DNA from: Latilactobacillus graminis DSM 20719
GTDB lineage: Bacteria > Bacillota > Bacilli > Lactobacillales > Lactobacillaceae
Direction: 5' to 3'
Assembly: GCF_001436415.1 (NCBI RefSeq)
Contig: NZ_AYZB01000005.1
Span: 92,039 to 156,038, forward strand
DNA: 64,000 bases
The notes under the pieces are model-generated. The model was not told where the DNA came from. It searched no databases and was given only the letters and a program-made list of their open reading frames with translations. Below are positions 36,656 through 45,653 of the stretch, one piece after another. The translations under genes were made by a program, and so were the position numbers. How positions within the stretch are numbered: position 1 is the first letter of the stretch; each line of letters begins with the position of its first letter.

Positions 36656-37972
36656 ATGGAGAATTCAAAAATATATGTTGGCCTTGATGTCGGAACTACT
36701 TCAATTAAGGTAATTGTCGCAGAGTCAATTAATAAACAATTAAATGTGATTGGTGTTGGATCAGCAAGATCTAACGGTTTAAGTCGGGGGACCATTGTCG
36801 ATATCGATCAAGCGGTTGCTGCAATTCAGCAAGCTGTCCAACAGGCAGAGCAAAAAGCAAATATTGAAATTAATCAGGTTGTCGCTGGAATTCCAGCCAA
36901 TCAATTACAAATTGAAGAGTGCCAAGGCATGATCGCGGTCTCTGATCAATCAAAAGAAATTACTGGACAAGATGTCCAAGACGTCGCTAGCGCTGCCTTG
37001 GTGCGTAATCTGCCACCAGAACGTGAAATTTTAACGATTTTACCGCAATCTTTTACAGTTGATGGTTTTGATGGGATTCAAGATCCCCGTGGGATGATGG
37101 GTGTGCGGCTTGAAATGAATGGTATTTTGTTCACCGCACCTAAGACAATGATTCATAATTTACGAAAATGTATTGAAAAAGCGGGATTAACACTATCACA
37201 ACTCGTAGTGAACCCATTAGCGCTCGGTAAGCTGGCGCTAACAGATGGCGAACAAGATTTTGGTGCAATCGTTGTGGACCTTGGTGGTGGCCAAAGTACG
37301 GCTGCAGTAATTCACGATCACCAATTAAAATTTACAGCCATTGATCAAGAAGGTGGCGACCATATGACCAAGGATATTTCTGTGGTCTTAAACACTTCGC
37401 TTGAAAATGCTGAAAAAGTGAAACGCGACTATGGAAATGCGGACTCACTAGTGGCTTCAGAAGCGGAACAAATTCCAATTGAAGTTGTCGGTCAAGCATT
37501 ACCTGTACAAGTAACCGAAAAAAAATTAGCAGAGATTATCGAAGCACGTGCAATGCAAATTTTTGACCGGTTAAAAACTGAATTAGATAAGGTACACGCC
37601 TTTGATATGCCAGGCGGAATTATTATGACTGGGGGCGTTACAGCCTTACCAGGAGTTGTCGATTTGGCTAAGGAAAGTTTCGATTGCCCTGTTAAATTAT
37701 ATATTCCAGATCAAATGGGTTTGCGACATCCATCGTTTGCCCAAGGGTTGAGTTTAATTAACTACATAGCTAACTTGTCGGAAGTTGATTGGTTGGTCCA
37801 AGGCGCACTTGGAAATGTAGCACAGGCTGAATTAAATCAAACAGTTACGAAGTCAACGTTGAAACCACGAGTAACAACCAAAGCAACACCAAGCAAGCAA
37901 ACCAAACCTAAAAATCAATCAAAAAATGCATTCGAAGGCCTGAAAAATTTCTTTAGCAACTTTTTTGAATAA
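36656..37972 (+). CDS. ftsA: Cell division protein FtsA
   Basis: A 438-residue actin-like protein that anchors the Z ring. N-terminal YVGLDVGTTSIKVIVAE (phosphate 1), DLGGGQSTAAVIHD (phosphate 2) near residue 205, GGIIMTGGVTALPG near residue 320, and a C-terminal amphipathic tail NAFEGLKNFFSNFF that binds the membrane. The AAGGAGG site is 13 bases before the ATG, unusually far. A 113-bp gap before it could hold a promoter, but no clear pair of boxes is seen. Confidence 0.97.
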   Translation: MENSKIYVGLDVGTTSIKVIVAESINKQLNVIGVGSARSNGLSRGTIVDIDQAVAAIQQAVQQAEQKANIEINQVVAGIPANQLQIEECQGMIAVSDQSKEITGQDVQDVASAALVRNLPPEREILTILPQSFTVDGFDGIQDPRGMMGVRLEMNGILFTAPKTMIHNLRKCIEKAGLTLSQLVVNPLALGKLALTDGEQDFGAIVVDLGGGQSTAAVIHDHQLKFTAIDQEGGDHMTKDISVVLNTSLENAEKVKRDYGNADSLVASEAEQIPIEVVGQALPVQVTEKKLAEIIEARAMQIFDRLKTELDKVHAFDMPGGIIMTGGVTALPGVVDLAKESFDCPVKLYIPDQMGLRHPSFAQGLSLINYIANLSEVDWLVQGALGNVAQAELNQTVTKSTLKPRVTTKATPSKQTKPKNQSKNAFEGLKNFFSNFFE

Positions 37973-38000
37973 GGGCTAGTCGTAACAGGAGGAAGAACAG

Positions 38001-39236
38001 ATGGAATATTCATTAGATGCGACACAAGAAAATAGCGGCGCAATTATTAAAGTCATCGGTGTCGGTGGTGCTGGTGGTAATGCTGTTAACAGAATGATTA
38101 ATGAAGGTGTTAAAGGCGTTCATTTTATTGCGGCTAATACTGACGTTCAAGCACTTGAAGATTCAAAAGCAGAAACCAAAATCCAATTAGGGCCAAAGTT
38201 AACTCGTGGTCTTGGGGCTGGGGCAACTGCTGAAATTGGGCAAAAAGCTGCTGAAGAAAGTGAAGAAGTCCTCACCGAAGCCTTAAAAGGGGCTGACATG
38301 ATTTTCGTCACCGCCGGCATGGGTGGTGGGACTGGGACTGGTGCTGCCCCAGTTGTTGCTAAAATTGCTAAAGATTTAGGTGCTTTGACGGTGGGCGTTG
38401 TGACCCGCCCATTTACATTTGAAGGTCCTAAACGTGGCAAAAATGCCGCTGCGGGGATTGCTGAGTTAAAGCAACATGTTGACACAATGGTCATTATTGC
38501 CAATAATCGCTTACTCGAAATTGTTGATAAGAAGACACCAATGATGGAAGCCTTCAAAGAAGCTGACAATGTTTTACGTCAAGGGGTCCAAGGAATTTCT
38601 GATTTAATTACCTCGCCAGGGTTTGTTAACCTGGACTTTGCCGATGTTAAAACGGTGATGGCTAACCAAGGGTCAGCCTTGATGGGAATTGGATCTGCAA
38701 CTGGCGAAAACCGGACGGCAGAAGCCACGAAAAAGGCGATTTCATCACCATTATTGGAAGTTTCAATTGATGGTGCTGAACAAGTCCTATTAAACATTAC
38801 CGGTGGACCGGATTTATCATTATTTGAAGCACAGGATGCTGCTGGAATTGTACAACAAGCGGCTACCAATGATGTTAACTTAATCTTTGGGACTTCAATT
38901 AACGAAAATCTAGGTGATGAAGTTGTAGTCACTGTGATTGCAACTGGAATTGATGAAGATAATAGTAAACGGCGTCCGGCGAATGGGACTGGAGTATCAA
39001 AGACAGCATCCAATGCTACTACGAAATCCGAATCAACTGATGATCCATTTGTTGATTGGGATATGCGTCGTGAACCAAGTGCGCGTCAACAAGCTCAAGC
39101 GACTGAAAAGTTCGATGAAATTGAAAAGAAAGATTTTGATATTTTTAAACGAACCGCACAAGCAGATGACGCTAAACAAGATAATCAAAATGGGGATGAT
39201 GTGCCACCATTCTTTAAACGGCGTCGCAATAACTAA
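38001..39236 (+). CDS. ftsZ: Cell division protein FtsZ
   Basis: A 411-residue tubulin-like GTPase. [18 protein letters not shown] near residue 17, tubulin signature [13 protein letters not shown] near residue 108, [11 protein letters not shown] near residue 211. The variable linker runs from about residue 320, ending with the conserved binding peptide [12 protein letters not shown] used by FtsA, SepF and others. AGGAGG about 8 bases before the ATG. Confidence 0.98.
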   Translation: MEYSLDATQENSGAIIKVIGVGGAGGNAVNRMINEGVKGVHFIAANTDVQALEDSKAETKIQLGPKLTRGLGAGATAEIGQKAAEESEEVLTEALKGADMIFVTAGMGGGTGTGAAPVVAKIAKDLGALTVGVVTRPFTFEGPKRGKNAAAGIAELKQHVDTMVIIANNRLLEIVDKKTPMMEAFKEADNVLRQGVQGISDLITSPGFVNLDFADVKTVMANQGSALMGIGSATGENRTAEATKKAISSPLLEVSIDGAEQVLLNITGGPDLSLFEAQDAAGIVQQAATNDVNLIFGTSINENLGDEVVVTVIATGIDEDNSKRRPANGTGVSKTASNATTKSESTDDPFVDWDMRREPSARQQAQATEKFDEIEKKDFDIFKRTAQADDAKQDNQNGDDVPPFFKRRRNN

Positions 39237-39248
39237 GGAGGATGACTC

Positions 39249-39683
39249 ATGGCAGGTAAGTTTAGTCTTAGCAGTTTTTTCGGGATGACAGACGAAGATG
39301 AATATGCTAATACACAAGAAACTGCAGCTGTCACCAATGATGGCGAAACTAGTGTTCGCCCAAGTAACGTCGTCTCAATGCAAGCTGCGGGAGCCAATAA
39401 AATGAATAAAATTGTTCTATGTGAACCACGGATTTATTCGGATGCCAAGAAAGTTGGTAAGAGCCTACTTGAAAATAAGGCAGTGATTGTCAATTTCACG
39501 AGAATTGAAGCCACACAAGCAACGCGAATTGTTGATTTTTTAACTGGAACGGTATTTGCAATTAACGGTGAAATTCAACGAGTCGGCGATCAGATTTTCT
39601 TATGTACGCCACCGAACTATGAAATCGACGGTAATCTTTCGGATATCGTCGATCAAAATGATTTTGATATTGAGGTGAACTAG
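39249..39683 (+). CDS. sepF: Cell division protein SepF
   Basis: 144 residues. Short N-terminal amphipathic region (MAGKFSLSSFFGM) for membrane binding, a disordered linker, then the conserved domain from about residue 55 (KIVLCEPRIYSDAKKVG, VIVNFTRIEATQATRIVDFLTG). Bundles FtsZ and anchors it to the membrane. AAGGAGG before the ATG; the stop is directly followed by the GTG of yggT. Confidence 0.96.
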   Translation: MAGKFSLSSFFGMTDEDEYANTQETAAVTNDGETSVRPSNVVSMQAAGANKMNKIVLCEPRIYSDAKKVGKSLLENKAVIVNFTRIEATQATRIVDFLTGTVFAINGEIQRVGDQIFLCTPPNYEIDGNLSDIVDQNDFDIEVN

Positions 39684-39965
39684 GTGCAATTGATTTTATT
39701 TTATGTGCTCTTGATATTGATGTATGCGGTGCGAATTTATAGCGGAATTGTCTTCATCTATTGTTTATTAACATGGATTCCAGAGGCAATGCACAGTAAG
39801 TTAGGGCGCTTGGTTGCTAAGTTAGTTGAACCTTTCTTAGCAATCTTTGATCGTTTCATTCCTGCAATTGGTGGAATCGGCTTTTCTGCAATTGTCGCAT
39901 TTATCTTCTTATATTTGGTTGAACGTGGACTTGCAACTTTAGCTCAATTATTATTGGGGATGTAA
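39684..39965 (+). CDS. yggT: YggT/YlmG-family membrane protein
   Basis: 93 residues with two long hydrophobic segments (about 4-30 and 65-90) and the family pattern SGIVFIYCLLTWIPEA and PFLAIFDRFIP. Starts with GTG directly after the sepF stop; an AGGTG site lies inside sepF. Members act in membrane or division processes that remain poorly defined. ylmH follows after 2 bp. Confidence 0.92.
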   Translation: MQLILFYVLLILMYAVRIYSGIVFIYCLLTWIPEAMHSKLGRLVAKLVEPFLAIFDRFIPAIGGIGFSAIVAFIFLYLVERGLATLAQLLLGM

Positions 39966-39967
39966 AA

Positions 39968-40756
39968 ATGGCCAATCAAGCAGATGTTTATCAACATTTT
40001 AGAAAAAGTGAGGCGCCGTTTGTCGCGCAAGTTTTGGATTGGATAGAACAAGCACAGACCGAATACCGGCCAATCTTAACTGCTTTTTTAGATCCGCGCC
40101 AAGCGTTCATTTTGCAGATGTTGGTTGGAGAAAAAGGTGATATTCGTTACCATTTTAATGGCGGTTATAATGCTGCAGAACGTAAACGAGCGATTATTGC
40201 ACCAGAGTATTTTATACCGACTGAAACTGATTTTGAGATTCAATTATTTGAAATTCGTTATCCAGTAAAATTTGTGGAATTATCGCATGGTAAGGTGCTT
40301 GGAACTTTAGTGAATGCTGGGATTGATCGTGATGTATTTGGCGATATCATGACGGATGAAGCACGCTGGCAATTTTTTGTAACTAAAAAAATGGCGAGTT
40401 ATGTCGAAGAACAGATTACGAAAATTGGTCGGGTCACTGTTCATTTGGAAGTTCGCGATTATCCCCAGTTAGTGACGCCCAAAGATGCATGGCAATTTGA
40501 GCAAACAACCGTCAGCTCTTTTCGCTTGGATACAATCATTGCAACTGTTTACAAATTGTCGCGGCAACGTGCTAAAGAATTAATTCAAGCCAATAAGGTT
40601 AAACTTAATTGGCAAGCATTTGATAAACCGGATTTCGAGTTAGCCCTATTAGATATTGTTTCAGTTCGTGGTTTTGGCCGGATTCAGCTTCAATCAATTG
40701 ATGGCCAGACTCGTAAAGAAAAATATCGTGTGACCCTTGGAATTTTGAGAAAATAA
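39968..40756 (+). CDS. ylmH: YlmH-family S4-domain RNA-binding protein
   Basis: 262 residues. The S4 domain covers about 180-245 (SSFRLDTIIATVYKLSRQRAKELIQANKVKLNW). Homologues bind ribosomes; YlmH has been linked to rescue of 50S-peptidyl-tRNA complexes. Its place between yggT and divIVA is standard for Firmicutes. Confidence 0.93.
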   Translation: MANQADVYQHFRKSEAPFVAQVLDWIEQAQTEYRPILTAFLDPRQAFILQMLVGEKGDIRYHFNGGYNAAERKRAIIAPEYFIPTETDFEIQLFEIRYPVKFVELSHGKVLGTLVNAGIDRDVFGDIMTDEARWQFFVTKKMASYVEEQITKIGRVTVHLEVRDYPQLVTPKDAWQFEQTTVSSFRLDTIIATVYKLSRQRAKELIQANKVKLNWQAFDKPDFELALLDIVSVRGFGRIQLQSIDGQTRKEKYRVTLGILRK

Positions 40757-40784
40757 TTGCTGAAAAGATGGAGGAATTTCAAAA

Positions 40785-41576
40785 ATGGTTTTAACACCTT
40801 TAGATATTCATAACAAAGAATTTAACACAAAAATGCGCGGTTACAATCCGGATCAAGTCAATGATTTTTTAGATCAAGTGATTAAAGACTACGAATCCGT
40901 TTTAACGGAAAATGATAGTTTAAAAGCGGAATTAAAATCAAGTGATGAAAAGGTAACATATTTCAATGAATTGAAAGATGCATTGAATCAATCAATTATT
41001 GTTGCCCAAGAAGCTGCTGATCGAGTAAAAGATAATGCTAAAAAAGAAGCTGAAATGATCCAAACTGAATCAGAAAAGAATGCAAAATCAATGTTGGACG
41101 ATGCAACTGAAAAATCAAATCATATCATTGATGATGCAACTGAACGTGCTAAACAAATTGCGATCGAAACCGATGATTTGAAGAAACAAACAAGGATTTT
41201 CCGGCAAAGATTACAAGTGATGCTTGAATCACAACTAGAAGTGGTCAAGAGTCCTGAATGGACTGATTTATTAGCTAAAGATGATTTAGCTGATCATCAA
41301 GCGCTTTCTGCTGAAATTGATATGACGGACCTTGACAATCAAGGTGGAAATCAAGTAAAATCGGATGCAGAAGTTAAACCTTGGGGTGAAATTGCGACCG
41401 ATGATGGGGCAACCACACAAACGATTGTCTTTCCTGGTGAAGAAGAACCACTTGAAGACGATGGCGTTGATAAAGTAGCTGGTGACATAAGCGAAGATTC
41501 TGATGAAGATAATGCAACTGAGACAGGTGTATATAATCCAATTGAACCCCAGGTAACCGATTTAAATAAGGATTAG
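40785..41576 (+). CDS. divIVA: Cell division protein DivIVA
   Basis: A 263-residue curvature-sensing coiled-coil protein. N-terminal membrane-binding domain VLTPLDIHNKEFNTKMRGYNPDQVNDFLDQ, then coiled coil from about residue 30 to 155, then an acidic, probably disordered tail with many Asp/Glu. It organises poles and septum. ATGGAGGA site before the ATG. It closes the dcw cluster, and the ileS T-box begins right after its stop. Confidence 0.95.
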   Translation: MVLTPLDIHNKEFNTKMRGYNPDQVNDFLDQVIKDYESVLTENDSLKAELKSSDEKVTYFNELKDALNQSIIVAQEAADRVKDNAKKEAEMIQTESEKNAKSMLDDATEKSNHIIDDATERAKQIAIETDDLKKQTRIFRQRLQVMLESQLEVVKSPEWTDLLAKDDLADHQALSAEIDMTDLDNQGGNQVKSDAEVKPWGEIATDDGATTQTIVFPGEEEPLEDDGVDKVAGDISEDSDEDNATETGVYNPIEPQVTDLNKD

Positions 41577-41591
41577 CAAGCAAAATATCAT

Positions 41592-41782
41592 TTAAGCGAG
41601 TCAACGATGGTGCAAGGTTGATAATGCTCTGTTTAGCGATGTATCACCTTATTTTATTTTCAGATGAAATCTAGTAATCTGAGACGCTTAATGCGCGTTA
41701 TGGCATGTTGAGGAAGGTTACGGCCTTCAAATTTAGGTGGTACCACGAAGATTTCGTCCTATTCAGGGCGGGATCTTTTTTT
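41592..41782 (+). promoter_or_regulatory. T-box leader of ileS
   Basis: The T-box sequence AGGTGGTACCACG is at 41735-41747, followed by the terminator AGATTTCGTCCT-ATTC-AGGGCGGGATCT with seven Ts (41748-41782). Stem I is closed by TTAAGCG (41592-41598) and CGCTTAA (41685-41691). AUC at 41677-41679, on the 3' side near the stem base, is a good specifier candidate for isoleucine. Uncharged tRNA-Ile would stabilise the antiterminator and allow ileS expression. Confidence 0.92.
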
Positions 41783-41808
41783 GTTTTTAAAAATAAAGGA
41801 GTGATTTG

Positions 41809-44595
41809 ATGCGGATTAAAGAAACATTAAACTTGGGGAAAACTACTTTTCCAATGCGAGCAGGTTTACCTAATCGTGAAATCGATTGGCAAAAAGGTTG
41901 GACCGATAATAACCTCTATCAACAACGGCAAAAATTAAATGCAGGTAAACCTTCATTTGTGCTTCATGACGGACCACCATTTGCGAACGGCAATATCCAT
42001 ATGGGGCATGCTTTAAACAAAACTAGTAAAGATATCATCATCCGTTATAAATCAATGAACGGATTCCGGGCGCCTTTTGTTCCTGGTTGGGATACGCATG
42101 GTCTGCCAATCGAACAAGCCTTGGCTAAAAAAGGCATCAAGCGCAAGGAAATGAGCCTTGTTGATTATCGTAAACTTTGTTATGACTATGCCATGGAACA
42201 AGTCAACAAACAACGCGAAGACTTCAAACGGCTAGGAATTTCTGCTGATTGGGATAATCCATATATTACGTTAACTGCCGACTTTGAAGCGGCAGAAGTT
42301 CGTGTTTTTGGTGAAATGGCTAAAAAAGGCTATATCTATAAAGGTAAGAAACCCGTTTACTGGTCACCTTCATCAGAATCAACCTTAGCGGAAGCTGAAA
42401 TTGAATATAAAGACATTAAGTCACCCTCAATGTACGTTGCGTTTAACGTGGTCGATGGTAAAGACTTATTAGATGCTGATACAAAATTCATCATCTGGAC
42501 AACTACGCCATGGACGATTCCGGCTAACTTAGGAATTGCAGTTAATCCCGCTTTTGATTACGTTCAATTTTTAGCTGATGGTCAAAAATACGTTGTCGCT
42601 GCAGAACGTTTGAACAAGATGACTGATCTCCTAGGTTGGAAATCAGTTGAAATCTTGAAGACTTTCAAGGGGGCTGACATGGAATTAATGACCGCTCGCC
42701 ACCCATTATACGACCGTGAATCATTAGTTATCTTGGGAAACCATGTCACGTTGGATGCCGGAACTGGTTTGGTGCATACGGCACCAGGTCACGGTGAAGA
42801 CGATTATAATGCTGGGATTAAATACAAGTTGTCTGTTCTTTCCGTCGTTGATAGCAAAGGGATAATGACTGAAGATGCGCCTGGTTTTGAAGGTGTTTAT
42901 TACGATAAAGCCAACCCAATGGTCACAGAAGCGCTTGAAAAGAATGGCTCATTGTTGAAACTCGATTTCTTTACCCATAGTTATCCCCATGATTGGCGGA
43001 CTAAAAAACCCGTTATCTTCCGGGCAACCGCCCAATGGTTTGCTTCGATCGATGCATTCCGCGATCAAATTTTAGCACAAATCGAAAAAGTTGACTTCAT
43101 GCCAGAATGGGGTAAAACCCGTCTTTACAACATGATTCGCGATCGCGGCGACTGGGTGATTTCGCGTCAACGGGCATGGGGTGTGCCATTACCAATTTTC
43201 TACGCTGAAGACGGGACAGAAATCATCACACCAGAAACAATCGAACGGGTGGCACAACTCTTTGCGGAACACGGTTCAAACGTTTGGTTTGAATGGGACG
43301 CTAAGGACTTATTACCAGCTGGCTTTACCCATCCTGGGAGTCCAAATGGTGAATTTACAAAAGAAAAAGACATCATGGATGTTTGGTTTGATTCAGGTTC
43401 ATCACACCAAGCTGTTTTAGCAGCGCGTGATGAATTAACTTACCCTGCAGACTTAATCTTAGAAGGTTCCGATCAATATCGTGGTTGGTTTAACTCAAGT
43501 TTAATTACCAGTGTGGCGGTTGGCAAAGTGAGTCCTTACAAGGCGGTTATTTCACAAGGCTTCGTCTTGGATGGTAATGGTCGTAAGATGAGTAAATCAC
43601 TTGGCAACACAATTTTACCTGAAAAGATTATCAAACAAATGGGGGCGGATATTGTGCGTCTCTGGGTGGCTTCAGTTGATGCGAGCTCAGATGTGAAAGT
43701 CACAATGGAAAACTTCCAACAAGTCAGTGAAGCTTACCGGAAGATCCGGAATACGATGCGTTTCATGATTGCGAATACAACCGATTTTGATCCTGCTAAA
43801 GACACAGTGGATTACGCAGAATTGGGTTCAGTTGATAAGTTCATGTTGGTTCGTTTAAACGCAATCATCGCAAGTTGTAAAGCAGCTTATGATGCTTACG
43901 ATTTTGCAACTGTATATAAGACAATCAACATGTTCTTGACGAACGAATTATCAGCCTTCTATTTAGACTTCGCCAAAGACGTTGTTTATATCGATGGTCA
44001 AAATGATGCGCCACGGCGTAACATGCAGACGGTTTTCTATGCAGTAGTAGTAGCCTTGACGAAGTTATTGACACCAATCTTGCCACATACAGCTGAAGAA
44101 ATTTGGAGTTATTTACACGAACCAGAAGACTTCGTTCAATTAGCTGAAATGCCAGAAGTGGCACACTTTGCTGGTGAAGAAGATTTGGTTGAAACTTGGA
44201 ACGCCTTCATGGGGATTCGGGATGCTGTTTTAAAAGCCCTCGAAACAGCCCGGATGGACAAAGTCATCGGTAAGTCATTAGAAGCGGCCGTGACACTTTA
44301 TCCAAACGAAGCCAATGCTGCTTTATTAGCTTCATTAGATGCTGATGTAAAACAATTATTGATTGTCTCACAATTAACAATTGCGGATCAATCAGCCGAT
44401 GTTCCAACAGAAGCAACCCAATTTGATGGTATTGCGGTCAGTGTTGCGCATGCTGAGGGTGACGTTTGTGATCGGTGTCGAATGATTAAGACAGACGTTG
44501 GGTCAGACGCTAAATTCCCAATGCTTTGTGCGCGGTGTGCTGCGATTGTTACAGCTAATTATCCAGAAGCAGTTGCGGAAGGTTTAGAAAAATAA
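41809..44595 (+). CDS. ileS: Isoleucyl-tRNA synthetase
   Basis: A 928-residue class I synthetase. HIGH motif in [13 protein letters not shown] near residue 58, editing (CP1) domain in the middle, KMSKS in [10 protein letters not shown] near residue 595, and a C-terminal zinc-binding part with CDRC and CARC. ATG 41809 is 8 bases after AAAGGA; TTG 41806 is less likely. Single-gene transcript controlled by the T-box and ended by its own terminator. Confidence 0.98.
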   Translation: MRIKETLNLGKTTFPMRAGLPNREIDWQKGWTDNNLYQQRQKLNAGKPSFVLHDGPPFANGNIHMGHALNKTSKDIIIRYKSMNGFRAPFVPGWDTHGLPIEQALAKKGIKRKEMSLVDYRKLCYDYAMEQVNKQREDFKRLGISADWDNPYITLTADFEAAEVRVFGEMAKKGYIYKGKKPVYWSPSSESTLAEAEIEYKDIKSPSMYVAFNVVDGKDLLDADTKFIIWTTTPWTIPANLGIAVNPAFDYVQFLADGQKYVVAAERLNKMTDLLGWKSVEILKTFKGADMELMTARHPLYDRESLVILGNHVTLDAGTGLVHTAPGHGEDDYNAGIKYKLSVLSVVDSKGIMTEDAPGFEGVYYDKANPMVTEALEKNGSLLKLDFFTHSYPHDWRTKKPVIFRATAQWFASIDAFRDQILAQIEKVDFMPEWGKTRLYNMIRDRGDWVISRQRAWGVPLPIFYAEDGTEIITPETIERVAQLFAEHGSNVWFEWDAKDLLPAGFTHPGSPNGEFTKEKDIMDVWFDSGSSHQAVLAARDELTYPADLILEGSDQYRGWFNSSLITSVAVGKVSPYKAVISQGFVLDGNGRKMSKSLGNTILPEKIIKQMGADIVRLWVASVDASSDVKVTMENFQQVSEAYRKIRNTMRFMIANTTDFDPAKDTVDYAELGSVDKFMLVRLNAIIASCKAAYDAYDFATVYKTINMFLTNELSAFYLDFAKDVVYIDGQNDAPRRNMQTVFYAVVVALTKLLTPILPHTAEEIWSYLHEPEDFVQLAEMPEVAHFAGEEDLVETWNAFMGIRDAVLKALETARMDKVIGKSLEAAVTLYPNEANAALLASLDADVKQLLIVSQLTIADQSADVPTEATQFDGIAVSVAHAEGDVCDRCRMIKTDVGSDAKFPMLCARCAAIVTANYPEAVAEGLEK

Positions 44596-44602
44596 TTACA
44601 AG

Positions 44603-44638
44603 AAAGTGATGTGCTAATTTTAGGCACATCACTTTTTT
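44603..44638 (+). terminator. Terminator after ileS
   Basis: AAAGTGATGTGC pairs with GCACATCACTTT (12 bp), followed by Ts. Confidence 0.9.
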
Positions 44639-44705
44639 GTGTAATTAATAACAAAATGATAACGGTTTCATGATTGTAAAATTAGTCTTTGTTAATAATA
44701 ATGTA

Positions 44706-44733
44706 GTTAGTTAATATTTGTTGGTAAACTAAC
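44706..44733. promoter_or_regulatory. Candidate operator of the TetR-type regulator
   Basis: GTTAGTT (44706-44712) and AACTAAC (44727-44733) form a perfect 7-bp dyad spaced by 14 bases, 25 bp before the regulator's start. TetR-family proteins commonly autoregulate through such palindromes; no binding data. Confidence 0.45.
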
Positions 44734-44758
44734 AATAGTAAGAAGAATGGGTGAGGAC

Positions 44759-45307
44759 ATGACGCGACGATATACAACCAAACAATATATGGCGATGGTT
44801 TTGATTGAATTACTAATGGATCAAAAAGCTTCTAAATTAACGGTCGCAACTTTTTTGAAGACGGCTAATTTATCACGAACGACTTTTTATAATCATTTTC
44901 CAACAGGTATGTGCGGCTTATTTTGCTGGACTTTGGAACAACAAATTATCCAAAAAGTTGATGAAAGCATCGAAAAGGGAAATTGGGAATCTGGATGTCA
45001 TGCGGTTGTAGAATTTATTGCGCAATATCAACTATTTTGTTTGAACTTGTACCATCTAGCCGATTATCCAGAGCGGTGTCGTTTTTTTGAGCGAGTCATG
45101 AAACAAACGATTCACAAAGCACTTGGTCAATATCAAGAGCGGTATACGATAGTTCAGTTGAATCATTTGGAAGATTTTTATAGTGGTGCACTCATTCAAC
45201 AATTGGATCGTTGGTTTGAAAATAATCTGCAGACTGCTCCTGAGGTGATTGATGAACGATTATGCTTTAATTTGAAGCAACTTGAGCAAATCGTTAAAAG
45301 TGACTAA
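44759..45307 (+). CDS. TetR/AcrR-family transcriptional regulator
   Basis: 182 residues. N-terminal helix-turn-helix LTVATFLKTANLSRTTFYNHFP (about residues 25-46) is typical of TetR proteins; the C-terminal part is helical with no recognised ligand motif. The ATG at 44759 follows GGTGA, which aligned to the anti-SD gives a spacing of 7; the ATG at 44747 lies upstream of that site. No transporter or enzyme is adjacent on the same strand, so the target is not apparent. Confidence 0.85.
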   Translation: MTRRYTTKQYMAMVLIELLMDQKASKLTVATFLKTANLSRTTFYNHFPTGMCGLFCWTLEQQIIQKVDESIEKGNWESGCHAVVEFIAQYQLFCLNLYHLADYPERCRFFERVMKQTIHKALGQYQERYTIVQLNHLEDFYSGALIQQLDRWFENNLQTAPEVIDERLCFNLKQLEQIVKSD

Positions 45308-45428
45308 ACAATTTAGGGATATTGTTCACTTTCCGAACAATTCGCCGAACTTGTAACTGGAATGCTACCCAGGTTTTGCTACACTAAGGATGTACCAAAA
45401 ATAATATTAATAGCAACCCCACACAACG

Positions 45429-45460
45429 AAAAGCCCTACCGTATTCCGGTAGGGCTTTTT
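45429..45460 (+). terminator. Terminator downstream of the TetR gene
   Basis: AAAAGCCCTACCG pairs with CGGTAGGGCTTTT around a 5-base loop, T run at the end. It is 120 bp past the TetR stop. Confidence 0.9.
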
Positions 45461-45520
45461 GTACATAGAAAAAATGATAAAAAATTTTGTGGATATTTTG
45501 AGAGATGACCTTATAGGAGG

Positions 45521-45601
45521 ATGAATAAATGTAACCCAAATACATATAAAGGTGAGGATAAATTAATTAATAATGGTGGAAGAATTAGTAATTATAGGTG
45601 A
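45521..45601 (+). CDS. Possible 26-codon orphan gene
   Basis: ATG 45521 opens a frame of 26 codons (product starts MNKCNPNTYKGEDK, Asn-rich) ending at TGA 45601, 10 bases before a terminator. AGGAGG (45515-45520) touches the ATG, which is too close for efficient use. At the ideal distance the next ATG (45529) is followed at once by TAA. It may be a real small gene, a remnant, or an RNA that is not translated. Confidence 0.25.
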   Translation: MNKCNPNTYKGEDKLINNGGRISNYR

Positions 45602-45610
45602 AGCTGGACT

Positions 45611-45647
45611 AAAAAAGCATCGAACAAATTTTGTTCGATGCTTTTTT
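45611..45647. terminator. Bidirectional terminator beside the alpha-xylosidase gene
   Basis: AAAAAAGCATCGAACAAA with its complement up to 45647, perfect stem of at least 16 bp and a tiny loop. It terminates the minus-strand xylQ and anything coming from the left. Confidence 0.92.
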
Positions 45648-45653
45648 CTTAAA

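Larger units (their letters stand above)
45308..45653. other. 346-bp gap with two terminators and a possible 26-codon ORF
   Basis: It contains the TetR-gene terminator (45429-45460), a candidate short gene (45521-45601) and the terminator facing the alpha-xylosidase (45611-45647). The rest (45308-45428) shows no gene; an inverted stretch TTGTTC/GAACAA near 45325 is short. Confidence 0.6.

Noticed and set aside
38147..39013. Two minus-strand ORFs of 140 and 144 codons opposite ftsZ
   Set aside because: They mirror the ftsZ frame, which carries all FtsZ motifs; no independent signals.
44706..44733. GTTAGTT/AACTAAC dyad as a further XylR operator
   Set aside because: It shares the GTTAGTT half-site with the xyl repeats, but spacing and flanks differ and it sits before a TetR-type gene, for which a self-operator is the simpler reading.
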